A stretch of DNA of 64,000 nt, taken from assembly GCA_964640955.1 (NCBI GenBank), contig CAZXJI010000004.1, positions 1-64,000 on the forward strand. The letters are read 5' to 3'. The position numbers and the translations under genes were made by a program. The DNA comes from CAXXOK01 sp964640955. GTDB taxonomy: Bacteria; Bacillota; Clostridia; Christensenellales; Aristaeellaceae. The notes below the pieces were generated by a model. It searched no databases and had not been told where the DNA came from. It was given only the letters and a program-made list of their open reading frames with translations. Positions 34,546-43,625 of this stretch are shown here, piece after piece. Position 1 is the first letter of the stretch. Each line of letters starts with the position of its first letter.

Positions 34546-35031
34546 ATGGCGGAAACGAAAGAGAAGAAGACTGTTCTGACCAAAGAAGGCTATAAAAAGC
34601 TGGAGAAAGAGCTGGATTATTACATCAGCGTGCGCCGTAACGAGATCGCCGAGCAGATCGCGTTCGCGCGCGGTTTTGGCGATCTGAGCGAGAACGCCGA
34701 ATATGACGAGGCCAAGAACGAGCAGAGCCGCATCGAGGCCAAGATCGTCGAGATGGAAAACACGCTGCGCAACTGTATCGTGATTGAGGATGAGGACGTA
34801 ACCACCGATACGGTAGGCGTCGGCAACACCGTGAAGGTGCTCAACCAGAGGCTGAAAGCCGAGCAGGTGTTCACCATCGTGGGCGCCAACGAGACCAACC
34901 CCAAGGAAATGAAAATCAGCAGCGAGAGCCCCATCGGCGCCACGCTGCTGGGCAAGCGGGTCGGCCAGGTGGTGCCGGTGGAAACCCCGGGCGGCGTTAT
35001 CAAAATGAAGGTGCTGGAAATCAGCCGTTAA
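34546..35031 (+). CDS. greA: Transcription elongation factor GreA
   Basis: 161 aa. N-terminal coiled coil with LTKEGYKKLEKELDYYI and the tip acidic residues in FGDLSENAEYDEAKNEQ (about 44-60), then a C-terminal FKBP-like domain with GNTVKV, ESPIGATLLGKRVGQVV and PGG. GreA enters the RNA polymerase secondary channel and triggers transcript cleavage to rescue backtracked complexes. AAGAAAGGGG precedes the ATG. It is next to lysS, a common Firmicutes order. Confidence 0.95.
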   Translation: MAETKEKKTVLTKEGYKKLEKELDYYISVRRNEIAEQIAFARGFGDLSENAEYDEAKNEQSRIEAKIVEMENTLRNCIVIEDEDVTTDTVGVGNTVKVLNQRLKAEQVFTIVGANETNPKEMKISSESPIGATLLGKRVGQVVPVETPGGVIKMKVLEISR

Positions 35032-35035
35032 TTTC

Positions 35036-35058
35036 CGCGCCCGTGCGGCGCGTTTTTT
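35036..35058 (+). terminator. Intrinsic terminator between greA and lysS
   Basis: CGCGCC (35036-35041), 5-nt loop, GGCGCG (35047-35052), then TTTTTT. It sits 5 bp after the greA stop and should let only part of the transcripts reach lysS. Confidence 0.7.
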
Positions 35059-35081
35059 GTAAAGCGAAAGGATGGAAAAGC

Positions 35082-36584
35082 ATGAGCAGCGAACCGCAAA
35101 CCCCGCAGCAGCCGGAGCTTAGCGCTCAGCAAGTGAGCGAGCAGGAGGGGATACGGCGGCAGAAACTGCAGCGTTTGGCGGAGAGCAACCAAAGCCCGTA
35201 CGATATCACCCATTTTCCGGTCACGCACCAGAGCGCGCAGATCCTTGCGGATTTCGAGGCGCTGGAAGGGAAGACCGTCAGCGTCGCGGGCCGCATGGTC
35301 AGCAAGCGCGTGATGGGCAAGGCCAGCTTTGCGCATCTGCTGGACAGCGAAGGGCAGATTCAGTTTTACGTGCGCCGCGACGATGTGGGCATAGAGCCCT
35401 ACCAGGCTTTCAAGGACACCGACATCGGCGATATTCTGGGCGTGACGGGCGTGGTGTTCCGCACGCAAAAGGGCGAGATCAGCGTGCATGCGGAGACGAT
35501 CACGCTGCTTTCCAAGAGCCTCAAGGTGCTGCCGGAGAAGTATCACGGGCTGAAAGACCCGGATCTGCGCTACCGCCAGCGCTATGTGGATATGATCGTC
35601 AACCCCGAGGTGCGCAACACCTTCCGCAAGCGCAGCCGCATCATCGCGGCCGTGCGCGCGTTTCTGGACGAGCGCGGCTTTCTGGAGGTCGACACCCCCG
35701 TTTTGCAGACCGTCGAAATCGGCGCGGCCGCCCGGACGTTTAAAACGCATCTCAACGCGCTGGATCTGGACATGTTCCTGCGCATCGAGACGGAGCTGTA
35801 CCTGAAGCGGCTGATCGTGGGCGGGTTCGACAAGGTATACGAGGTCGGCCGCCTTTTCCGCAACGAAGGCATGGACGCCACGCACAACCCGGAGTTCACC
35901 ACTGTGGAAACGTACCAGGCGTATGTGAACTACGAGGAAGTGATGGAAATGGTGGAGCAGCTGTACTCCACCGTGGCCCAAAAGGTGTGCGGAACGACCC
36001 TGGTACCCCTGGGCGACAGAATGATCGAGCTGAAAGCCCCCTGGAAGCGCATCACCATGGCGCAGGCCGTTCAGGACGCCTGCGGAGCGGTCTACGCCGA
36101 CTGGAAAACCGACGAGGAGGCGCGCGCCTGCCTTGCGAAGATGGAAGTTCCCTGCGAAAAGACCGCCAAGCGCGGGGACTGTCTTGCGGCGCTGTTCGAC
36201 GCGTATGTGGAAGACAAGCTCATCCAGCCGACTTTCGTCATCGATTACCCGGTGGACATCTCCCCCCTGGCCAAGCGCAAGCCGGGCAACCCCGACCTGA
36301 CCGAGCGCTTCGAGTTCTTCATCGACGGGCACGAAATGGGCAACGCCTTTTCGGAGCTCAACGATCCCGTCGACCAGCGCCGCCGCTTCGAGGAGCAGGT
36401 GCGCGTGCGCGCCGCCGAAGGCATTCACGCCGAGGTGGACGAGGACTACGTTAACGCGCTGGAGTACGGCCTGCCGCCGACGGGCGGGCTGGGCTTTGGC
36501 ATCGACCGGATGGTCATGCTCCTGACCAACAACGCTTCCATACGCGACGTGCTGCTCTTCCCCACCATGAAACCGATCAAATAA
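35082..36584 (+). CDS. lysS: Lysyl-tRNA synthetase, class II
   Basis: 500 aa from ATG at 35082 (AAAGGATGG upstream). N-terminal OB anticodon-binding domain (about 55-165), then the class II core: motif 1 region FLDERGFLEVDTPVLQ, motif 2 GRLFRNEGMDATHNPEFTTVE (given as GRLFRNEGMDATHN plus PEFTTVE), motif 3 GLGFGIDRMVML. It charges tRNA-Lys. An N-terminal tail of about 25 residues (SSEPQTPQQPELSAQQ) is longer than usual. There is no T-box leader, and the gap to greA is only 50 bp with a terminator in it. Confidence 0.96.
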   Translation: MSSEPQTPQQPELSAQQVSEQEGIRRQKLQRLAESNQSPYDITHFPVTHQSAQILADFEALEGKTVSVAGRMVSKRVMGKASFAHLLDSEGQIQFYVRRDDVGIEPYQAFKDTDIGDILGVTGVVFRTQKGEISVHAETITLLSKSLKVLPEKYHGLKDPDLRYRQRYVDMIVNPEVRNTFRKRSRIIAAVRAFLDERGFLEVDTPVLQTVEIGAAARTFKTHLNALDLDMFLRIETELYLKRLIVGGFDKVYEVGRLFRNEGMDATHNPEFTTVETYQAYVNYEEVMEMVEQLYSTVAQKVCGTTLVPLGDRMIELKAPWKRITMAQAVQDACGAVYADWKTDEEARACLAKMEVPCEKTAKRGDCLAALFDAYVEDKLIQPTFVIDYPVDISPLAKRKPGNPDLTERFEFFIDGHEMGNAFSELNDPVDQRRRFEEQVRVRAAEGIHAEVDEDYVNALEYGLPPTGGLGFGIDRMVMLLTNNASIRDVLLFPTMKPIK

Positions 36585-36589
36585 CCCTC

Positions 36590-36614
36590 GAACCGCGCTT
36601 TTACCGCGCGGTTC
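36590..36614 (+). terminator. Stem-loop after lysS
   Basis: A 9-bp stem GAACCGCGC with GCGCGGTTC and a 7-nt loop, 5 bp after the stop. No T-run follows, so it may stabilise the 3' end rather than terminate. Confidence 0.4.
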
Positions 36615-36638
36615 GCCGACTAAAACGGAGAGATTGCC

Positions 36639-37286
36639 ATGCGCCTGCAAATGCCTATTACAAAGCAAAAAATCAACAATCATTTCCAATATGGCTTCTG
36701 GAAATATCTTTTGCTGGTCGTCATCGCCCTGGCCGGCTGGAACCTGATTTATACCTCCACGCGCTATCAATCCCCCGACAACCTGAAGGTCGAGTTCTAC
36801 GCGGAGTCAAGCGGGCTTTCCGGGGAGGACCTGCAGACGCTGGCGGACAAGATACACGAGGAAGTCATGCCGGAGATGGAGGAAGTCACCGCCACGCTGA
36901 TCACCTACGACGAGACGTACGGCGACATGCAGCTGGTCGTATGGGTGAGCGCCGCGCAGGGCGACGTGTACCTGCTTTCCGACGACCGTTTCTCTTCTCT
37001 GGTCGGCAGCGACGCCTTGCTGGACTTAAAACCCTATGTGGACAGCGGCGAACTGGACACGTCGGGGCTCGACCTGACCGGCGCCTATACGACCGACGCC
37101 ACGACCGGCTCGACCACCCTGCTGGGCATCCCCGTGGAGGGTTTGCCCAAGCTGGCCGATTACGGGCTGGTTTCCAGCGACGCGGAGCTGTGCGTGCTGG
37201 TCAATAACGGAAACGACGAATACGCCATCAAGTTCCTGAATTATTTGCTCACGCATATGCAGGCAGACGATACGGCGGCGGACTGA
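36639..37286 (+). CDS. Membrane-anchored protein of unknown function
   Basis: 215 aa; I do not recognise a family. A basic N-terminus (ITKQKINNHFQYGFWK) and one helix (YLLLVVIALAGWNLIYT, about 28-44) anchor it, with about 170 residues outside. That part is acidic. The segments GDVYLLSDDRFSSLVGSDAL and DLKPYVDSGELDT resemble the hinge side of sugar-binding proteins, so a binding-protein-like fold is possible but unproven. The site GGAGAG is 6 bp before the ATG. It follows lysS by 54 bp and ends at a strong bidirectional terminator. Confidence 0.7.
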   Translation: MRLQMPITKQKINNHFQYGFWKYLLLVVIALAGWNLIYTSTRYQSPDNLKVEFYAESSGLSGEDLQTLADKIHEEVMPEMEEVTATLITYDETYGDMQLVVWVSAAQGDVYLLSDDRFSSLVGSDALLDLKPYVDSGELDTSGLDLTGAYTTDATTGSTTLLGIPVEGLPKLADYGLVSSDAELCVLVNNGNDEYAIKFLNYLLTHMQADDTAAD

Positions 37287-37297
37287 GAGCGTTATTG

Positions 37298-37336
37298 AAA
37301 AACAGGAAGGCTGCCTATCGGCAGCCTTCCTGTTTT
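37298..37336. terminator. Strong bidirectional terminator
   Basis: 14-bp perfect stem (ACAGGAAGGCTGCC with GGCAGCCTTCCTGT), loop TATC, with A-run before and TTTT after, so it works on both strands. Confidence 0.9.
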
Positions 37337-37430
37337 ATTCCCATGGTTATTTCGTGTTTTGCTTCACATGCCTTCGTCCGTTCTTCGAGCGGCGAACGCA
37401 CGCCGAAGGAGTTCTTTCGCCAGCCTGCCC

Positions 37431-38519
37431 TCACGCCTGCGGCGTCGTTTTCGCCGCATCCTGCGAGCCTTCCACGCCGCTTACGAACAGCGTCTGCGTA
37501 GGATAGGCAAATTCGATGCCGCGCTGGTCGAACACCTCTTTGATCTTCAGGTTGATCTGATGGCGGACGTCCATATAGCGGTCGTAATCGCTGCTCAGCA
37601 CGTAGTAGACGACCTCGAAATTCAGGCTGGAATCCCCGAAGGAGAAGAAGTGCGCGCGCGTGAAGGACGCGCCTTCCACGCCGTCCACGATCTGCTTCAG
37701 AATCGCGGGAATTTCCGCAAGCGTCTCGGCGGTCGTCTGATAGGTTACGCCCAGCGTAAACAGCACGCGGCGCTGCTCCATGGTCTTGTAGTTGCGGATG
37801 CGGGAACCGGTCAGGTCCTTGTTGGAGAGGATCAGCTGCTCCCCTTCCAGCGTGCGGAGACGCGTCGTTTTGACCCCGATATGCTCGACCGTCCCCATCT
37901 GCTCGCCGGAAACGATAAAGTCGCCGATCTCAAAAGGCCGGTCGAGAAAGATGGTGAAATAGCAGAATACGTCTTCCAGCACCACCTGCGCCGCGAATGC
38001 GATCGCCAGGCCGCCGACGCCCAGCCCGGCGATCAGCGCGTCGATTTTGACGCCGATGTTTTGCAAAAGCAGTATCGCTACGATGCTCCAGATGGTCACC
38101 CTAGCGAGGATGTTCATCCAGTGCAGGGTCATCTTGCCGGTCTCGCCCTGCCGGCGCTTCCGCCAGTACTGCGAAAGGACGGCCGCCACGACGCGCGTCA
38201 GCAGCAGGCCGCCCACGAAGGCGAAAAACAGCTTGACGCATACGTTCACCACGTTTTGCAGCCCGTCGGAAAGCGCGATCAGCTTCAGGCAAAGCACGAC
38301 CACGATAAAGGACAGGATCGGCGACAGGTACGTGCCCGCGCCTTTGGACAGGAACGAATCGACCGGCTTTTTGCTTTTGGCGGCCCGTGCCTTCAGGTTT
38401 TTTAACAGTATCTTCGTCGCGACGCGCACGGCGAGCAGGCTTACCAGCAGCGCGCCGACAAAAACCAGGTATTCCTGCACCGTGTTTCGGTAGAGAACGG
38501 TCTGCAAAATCGCTTCCAA
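37431..38519 (-). CDS. MscS-family mechanosensitive channel
   Basis: 362 aa from TTG at 38519, which has GGAGGGG 6 bp upstream. An ATG at 38564 is in frame but coincides with the promoter -10. Four to five helices are followed by the MscS pore and beta region: LGVGGLAIAFAAQVVLEDVF (about 171-190, pore helix), then FTIFLDRPFEIGDFI and GTVEHIGVKTTRLRTLEGE. It should open under membrane tension and release solutes in osmotic downshock. It is a medium-size homologue, longer than E. coli MscS (286 aa) through extra N-terminal helices. Confidence 0.9.
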   Translation of the reverse strand: MEAILQTVLYRNTVQEYLVFVGALLVSLLAVRVATKILLKNLKARAAKSKKPVDSFLSKGAGTYLSPILSFIVVVLCLKLIALSDGLQNVVNVCVKLFFAFVGGLLLTRVVAAVLSQYWRKRRQGETGKMTLHWMNILARVTIWSIVAILLLQNIGVKIDALIAGLGVGGLAIAFAAQVVLEDVFCYFTIFLDRPFEIGDFIVSGEQMGTVEHIGVKTTRLRTLEGEQLILSNKDLTGSRIRNYKTMEQRRVLFTLGVTYQTTAETLAEIPAILKQIVDGVEGASFTRAHFFSFGDSSLNFEVVYYVLSSDYDRYMDVRHQINLKIKEVFDQRGIEFAYPTQTLFVSGVEGSQDAAKTTPQA

Positions 38520-38559
38520 GCTTTTCCCCTCCGCGCGTTCGGCAACGGCCGTTTTTCCT

Positions 38560-38589
38560 ATCATACCACAAAACGGCGCGGGTTGTAAG
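38560..38589 (-). promoter_or_regulatory. Promoter of the MscS gene
   Basis: On the minus strand CTTACA (38589-38584), 18-bp spacer, TATGAT (38565-38560) with an extended TGG. It overlaps the upstream ATG of the same frame, supporting the TTG start. Confidence 0.55.
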
Positions 38590-38636
38590 CACGCGCGGCG
38601 GAAGAGGCGCGGCCGGCGCGGAGCGTCACGCCGGGC

Positions 38637-41600
38637 TTATGGTTTGGGCGGTTCCTTTTCGGTTTGCTCAAAGCGCAGCCAGGCCAGATCGAGGCTGCAT
38701 CCCGGCAGGAAGAGCAGCGACAGCTCGCCTTTTCCGGCGAGCCGCTCCCGCAGCGGAAGGGTTGCCTCGCCGTAGTCCACCCTGCGGCCCAGGTTGACCG
38801 TTTGCCGGCTCTCCCCCGCCTCGCCGGCGAACAGAATCTGCACGGCGTTGCGGTCCAGCGTCGAGCGCCAGCAGAGCGTTACGCGGTCCGTGCCGTCGGC
38901 TCCGAAATCCATGTTCCGGTATGTGAGCGTCACGTTGTTGCCGATGTCCTCGACCCGCCCATCCTCCCGGCGGTAACGGTCGCCGTAGAGCGCGTCGCAC
39001 TCGCCGGCCGCAAGCCGTTGGAACGCCTTTTGGAAACGCTCGAACCGGAAGCCCCGGATGTGCACCTTCCGCCGGAAAACGAAGCACAGCGTGGTTACGC
39101 CGCTCAGGCGCACGGGCAGCGTATAGCGCACCTCCCGGTAGGTGTTCCACACGGAGCCCAGGTCGTAAGGCAGATCGGCGATCTTCCGGCCGCCTTCCAG
39201 CGGCATGCCGTCCCAGACCTCGAAGGTGAACGGGTCGCTTTCCAGCGGAAACAGGTCGATTGCGAACGCGTCGGAGCCGTAGGGGCCGAAATCCAGGTCA
39301 CGGAAGCCCACGTGGCTCTCCTCGCCGCGCAGGGTCGCCACGCCGCGCTCGTTGCCGTTGGTCATGGGCACGTTGCTAATGCTATACAGCCCGCCGGACA
39401 CGTATTCGTACGGATCCAGAAAGGGCTTGCCGTAGCCGGAGAGGGTGCGGGAAACGGCGGAGATGAACGCGGCATGGTCGCGCCCGTTTCGAACGGAGCA
39501 GCGCACGTACACTTCGCCGTCGCCCTTGGGAACAAGCGTCGCGCCGCGCCCGCCTTCCTCCACCTGCAAGGACGCGAGCGGGCTATTGATGCCCGCCGCG
39601 TCGGTCACGCGCCACTCGGTATCGTCGTACGTTGCGTTTCCCGGCAGCAGCCTGGCGTAGTACCGCTCCCCCACGCATGCCAGCTCGATTTTGCGAACCG
39701 GGATATCCGCCCGGTCGAATTCCGCATTCAAAACGGGCGTTTTACCTGCGTCGGCCCGCACGATGGCCAGCAGCTTCCCGCCGAACATCCGTCGGCTGCC
39801 GACGCGGTACGGCTCCATGTCGGTCGCGTCGCCGTTGTCCAGCGCCAGCAACTCCCCGTCCGTAACCGATACGTTAACCCTGCGGTTGGCGTTTTCCACG
39901 ACGCGTCCCTCCGCGTCCAGCGCCGTGACGGTCAAAAAGTGCAGGTTGCCATAAGCCTCGTCCTCCACGCGAAGCGCGGACGCCTCGCCGAACGAACTGC
40001 GCTCGTCTCGCGCCACGGCCTGCCCGCCCTCGTCGTACGCCACCGCCGTAAGCGTTCCCGGCCGGTACGGCACGCGCCAATCCGCGATCAGCCTGCCCGC
40101 CAGCTCGCGCCTGCCGAGACTTTCGCCGTCGAAAAACAGCTCGGCAGAAGGCGCGTTGGTCGCCGCCCGCACGTCGATCATCTGTCCCGGGGAGAAATCC
40201 CAGTACGGGAACAGGTGCACCATGGGCGCCGTGCGAAAATCCGTCCAGCCCGCACGGATCACGTAATACGAGTCCTTGGGAAATCCGGCCGTGTCCACGT
40301 GGCCGAGATAGGCGTTTTTCGTATGGTATGGGGTCGGTTCGCCCAGGTAATCCTGCCCGGCCCACAGGAACTGTCCGAGCGAGTAGGGCGTCTTCAGGTC
40401 GAACAGCACGCAGTCCTCCACGCTCTTCGCGCCCCAGCTGGTGGTGCTGTTGCCCAGCGCCGAGCATTGCAGGTCGTCGTCCGAAAGCACCGATTGGCTG
40501 AGCGGGAAATGGTACACGCCGCGACTCTGCACGGTGGAGCAGGTTTCCGATCCGAAAATCACCCAGTCCGGGTGCGCCGCGTGGTGGCCCTCGTAGAGCT
40601 TTTCGCCGTAGTTGTATCCGATCAGCTTCACGATATCCGCGCAGCGCTGCGTGTTCTCGCCGTGCATGTAATTGGAGCAGAAGGTGACGGCGGCGTTGCG
40701 CCGGGGGTCGTGCTTTTCCACCGCGCTTTTCAGCCGCCGCAGAATGGCGGGGCCCTCCTCCGCGTCCAGATGCAGGTCGGCGATTTCGTTGCCCAGGCTC
40801 CACAGAATCAGGGAGGGGTGGTTGCGGTCGCGGCGCACCCAGGCGGCGACGTCCCGTTCGACCCATGCGTCGAAGAAGCGCGCGTAATCGTACTCGTTTT
40901 TCGGCCGCTTCCACACGTCCAACAGCTCCGAAAGCACCAGAAAGCCCATTTCGTCGGCCAGCTCCATCAGCGCGGACGCCGGGGGATTGTGCGCCGTACG
41001 CAGGGCGTTGGCGCCCATCGCCTTCAGGGTCAACAGCCTGCGGCGCAGCGCCTCCCGGTGAAAGGCGCTCCCCAGCGCGCCCAGATCGTCGTGCAGGCAC
41101 ACGCCCTTGAGCTTCACCGGCTCGCCGTTGAACAGCAAACCGCGATCCGTCGTAAACGCGGTCTCGCGAAAGCCGATACGCGTGCGAACCGTATCCGTCG
41201 TCACACCGTCCACGACCAGCTCGGAAAGGAGGGTGTACAGCGTCGGGCTCTCGACAGACCACGGTTGTACTTTTTCCGGATTCTCGTCCGCACCCAGCAG
41301 CGTATGGCGCACCTCACAGGGCCGTCCGCCCGTCTCCGTTTCGGCCGTCGCCGTATAGCGCCACGTTTTCCCTTCCCGGAAGGTGGAAACATAAACGCCG
41401 TCCGGCACGAAGTGGCATTCGTTCTTCACGATCAGGCTCACGTCGCGGTAGATGCCCGCGCCCGTGTACCAGCGCGCGCTCGGCGCCTGATAGTTTACGC
41501 GTACGAGCAGCTCGTTTTCGCGGTCTTTCAGCAGAAACCCGGATATGTTCAGCGTGAAGGCGGTGCAGCCGTACTTCCATTCCCCGGCCGCTTCGCCGTT

Positions 41601-41825
41601 CACCCATACGGTCGAATCCATATACACGCCGTCGAAGCGCAGGTAAACCTGCTGCCCCGGCCGCAGAAAACCGGCGTTCAGCGTGCGGCGATAGTATCCG
41701 ACGCCGCTTCGGTACAGGTTTTGCGTTTCCTCGATCAGCCAGTCGTGCGGCAGGCGCACCGGCGCAAAGCGCTTCGGTTCGCCCTTTGCGAACGTCCAGC
41801 CGTCGTTGAGCGGGAACGTTCCCAT
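38637..41825 (-). CDS. Glycoside hydrolase family 2 enzyme
   Basis: 1062 aa. GH2 order: N-terminal jelly roll (LPHDWLIEE, WVNGEAAGEWKYGCTAF), Ig-like sandwich, TIM barrel with the acid/base Glu in LWSLGNEIAD (about 345) and the nucleophile Glu in VIFGSETCS (about 425). A DUF4982-like domain and a CBM6-like C-terminal domain (FRDLDFGPYGSDAF) follow. Members are beta-galactosidases, beta-glucuronidases or related exo-enzymes; the exact sugar is not clear. No signal peptide, so cytoplasmic. Last gene of the GH67-LplBC-binding-protein operon, beyond a terminator-like hairpin. It probably removes a side-chain or terminal sugar from imported oligosaccharides. Confidence 0.85.
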   Translation of the reverse strand: MGTFPLNDGWTFAKGEPKRFAPVRLPHDWLIEETQNLYRSGVGYYRRTLNAGFLRPGQQVYLRFDGVYMDSTVWVNGEAAGEWKYGCTAFTLNISGFLLKDRENELLVRVNYQAPSARWYTGAGIYRDVSLIVKNECHFVPDGVYVSTFREGKTWRYTATAETETGGRPCEVRHTLLGADENPEKVQPWSVESPTLYTLLSELVVDGVTTDTVRTRIGFRETAFTTDRGLLFNGEPVKLKGVCLHDDLGALGSAFHREALRRRLLTLKAMGANALRTAHNPPASALMELADEMGFLVLSELLDVWKRPKNEYDYARFFDAWVERDVAAWVRRDRNHPSLILWSLGNEIADLHLDAEEGPAILRRLKSAVEKHDPRRNAAVTFCSNYMHGENTQRCADIVKLIGYNYGEKLYEGHHAAHPDWVIFGSETCSTVQSRGVYHFPLSQSVLSDDDLQCSALGNSTTSWGAKSVEDCVLFDLKTPYSLGQFLWAGQDYLGEPTPYHTKNAYLGHVDTAGFPKDSYYVIRAGWTDFRTAPMVHLFPYWDFSPGQMIDVRAATNAPSAELFFDGESLGRRELAGRLIADWRVPYRPGTLTAVAYDEGGQAVARDERSSFGEASALRVEDEAYGNLHFLTVTALDAEGRVVENANRRVNVSVTDGELLALDNGDATDMEPYRVGSRRMFGGKLLAIVRADAGKTPVLNAEFDRADIPVRKIELACVGERYYARLLPGNATYDDTEWRVTDAAGINSPLASLQVEEGGRGATLVPKGDGEVYVRCSVRNGRDHAAFISAVSRTLSGYGKPFLDPYEYVSGGLYSISNVPMTNGNERGVATLRGEESHVGFRDLDFGPYGSDAFAIDLFPLESDPFTFEVWDGMPLEGGRKIADLPYDLGSVWNTYREVRYTLPVRLSGVTTLCFVFRRKVHIRGFRFERFQKAFQRLAAGECDALYGDRYRREDGRVEDIGNNVTLTYRNMDFGADGTDRVTLCWRSTLDRNAVQILFAGEAGESRQTVNLGRRVDYGEATLPLRERLAGKGELSLLFLPGCSLDLAWLRFEQTEKEPPKP

Positions 41826-41875
41826 GCTCAGCCCCCCCTGTCTGCTCAGCGCATTGTCCTTTGGGTTCCCGATCC

Positions 41876-41916
41876 GAAAAAAGACGAGGGAGGAGGAAGC
41901 GATGCTCCTCCTCCCT
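41876..41916 (-). terminator. Terminator between binding-protein and GH2 genes
   Basis: On the minus strand an 11-bp stem (AGGGAGGAGGA with TCCTCCTCCCT) and 8-nt loop, then CGTC and TTTTTT. It follows the solute-binding-protein stop by 17 bp. Confidence 0.75.
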
Positions 41917-41933
41917 GTCGGCCGGTGACGGTA

Positions 41934-43553
41934 TTACTCTTCGCCGTAGTACTTGACCAGCGCGGCGGAACGCTCGTCGATGATATCCTGTCCGCCGGAG
42001 GCCAGATAGTCCGCCATGCCGCTGTCGTAGACGGCGTCGAAGTCGTCCACGGAGGCGATCACGGCCTGGTTGAGGAACGCGTCGCGCTTCTCTTTGAGCG
42101 CGGTGCCGACGCCCTCTTCCGCGGAGATTGTGCCGCAGTTGAAGTTCTGCACGATGCGGCCGTCGTTGCTGGTGGTTTCGTACGCGATCTTGATGAGGCG
42201 GGAATCCACCGAGCCGTAGCCCAGGGCGATGGACGGGATGGTGATGTCCGGGTCGCCCAGATCAAGGCCGTTGATGGTGATGGTGTAGTCGATGTTGTAC
42301 AGGGAATTCATGATCTTTTCACCCTGCACCGCGATGGTCTTCACGGAGCCGTCCGCCTGCGTCTCGTGGGTCACGCCCTCTTCGCCGATCTGCAGGAACA
42401 TGCGGTTCTCAAGCGTGCTGATCCAATCCAGGTACATCAGCGACGCGACGGGCTCGTCGTTGGTGGCGGGGAAGAACACCTTGCGGTCGATGGGGTTGGC
42501 CATGAACTTGCGGTACACGCCCGCGTCGTTGAGGAAGCAATCCACCGCGATGTACGCCGCATCCTCGCCCACGTTGCGCTGGAGGTTGGCCTGAATGCTG
42601 TCCTCGCCGTTGCGGTAGGGATAATCCCAGTTATGGATGAAGGCGCCCACGTAGCCGGCCTTCAACAGGTTGTCCTCGGTGGTGTCGCCGGAGCCGTAGA
42701 GGGCGAAATCCTGCCATACGAGACCTTCGTTGTACCACTTGTTGAGGACGCGGATGCCTTCTTTATAGTTGGGGTAGAGCAGGTGGCGATCGTCGAACCC
42801 GAGCACGTACAGCTCGCGGTCGGTCGCGGAATCGGGCACGAAGGACATGTTCAGCGTGTCGTTGCGCCAGCCGATGTCGTAGCTGGTGGAGTACGGGATC
42901 ATCTTGTCGGCGTCGTCGCCCAGCAGAAGCTCGGCGTTGTCCTTGAAGGCGACGAGCATCGCTTCGAACTCTTCCAGGGTGGTCGGGGCGTCCATGCCCA
43001 GCTTGTTGAGCCAGTCTTCGCGAACGAAGGTGTTGATGCGGGTGTTGGAGGCCAGCTTCGCCTCGACCGCCCACACGGTGCCGGCTTCGGGATCCTGATC
43101 CCAGTAGATGTTCTGGTCGCCCAGCAGGCTCCACAGGTTGGGGAGCATGTCCTTATACTCGGTCAGCAGGGGGTTCAAGTCGATCACGCCGCCCATGGTG
43201 GCGTAGGTCTGAATGGTCGGATAGCTGTAGGTGACGCACACGTCGGGCGCGTCGTTGGCGGCCAGAAGGTTGTTGAGCACTTCGCCCTCCGTCCAGCGGG
43301 GAACGGGCACGAAGGTCACTTCCACGTTATGGTCGCGCAGCATGCCTTCCTTGATGAAGTCGGTGTAGAAGTTGTCCTCCGGTTTGCTACCGCCGTCGTT
43401 GGCCCGGTCGTAGATCTCCACGGTGATTTGATGCGTCGTTGTGAACTTGCCGTCCACGATCTCCGCATCCTCGGCGAGCGCAGCCGTCAGGGTAACGCCG
43501 AGTACGCTGGTCAGCAGCATGACCGCCAGCAGAACTCCCAGGATCCTTTTCAT
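41934..43553 (-). CDS. LplA-type sugar ABC transporter binding protein
   Basis: 539 aa from ATG at 43553 (AAAGGAGG, 7-bp spacer). Signal peptide ending in TLTAALA before EDAEIVDG. There is no lipobox Cys, unusual for a Gram-positive binding protein, so retention would need another mechanism. Mature length of about 510 and blocks such as NNLLAANDAPDVCVTYS and VWAVEAKLASNTRI fit the LplA/YtcQ family of large oligosaccharide-binding proteins. It works with the two permeases encoded just upstream in the operon. The co-encoded GH67 points to aldouronates as ligand. Confidence 0.88.
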   Translation of the reverse strand: MKRILGVLLAVMLLTSVLGVTLTAALAEDAEIVDGKFTTTHQITVEIYDRANDGGSKPEDNFYTDFIKEGMLRDHNVEVTFVPVPRWTEGEVLNNLLAANDAPDVCVTYSYPTIQTYATMGGVIDLNPLLTEYKDMLPNLWSLLGDQNIYWDQDPEAGTVWAVEAKLASNTRINTFVREDWLNKLGMDAPTTLEEFEAMLVAFKDNAELLLGDDADKMIPYSTSYDIGWRNDTLNMSFVPDSATDRELYVLGFDDRHLLYPNYKEGIRVLNKWYNEGLVWQDFALYGSGDTTEDNLLKAGYVGAFIHNWDYPYRNGEDSIQANLQRNVGEDAAYIAVDCFLNDAGVYRKFMANPIDRKVFFPATNDEPVASLMYLDWISTLENRMFLQIGEEGVTHETQADGSVKTIAVQGEKIMNSLYNIDYTITINGLDLGDPDITIPSIALGYGSVDSRLIKIAYETTSNDGRIVQNFNCGTISAEEGVGTALKEKRDAFLNQAVIASVDDFDAVYDSGMADYLASGGQDIIDERSAALVKYYGEE

Positions 43554-43625
43554 AGGTACGCCTCCTTTTATCATTTGGGTCATCCGTGCGGATGCAGCCC
43601 AAAATTTGGTGCTTGAGCGCCGCGC

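Noticed and set aside
38664..43616. A 1650-codon plus-strand frame
   Set aside because: Antisense to the GH2 and binding-protein genes, both with intact motifs and ribosome sites. An overlapping giant gene is not credible.
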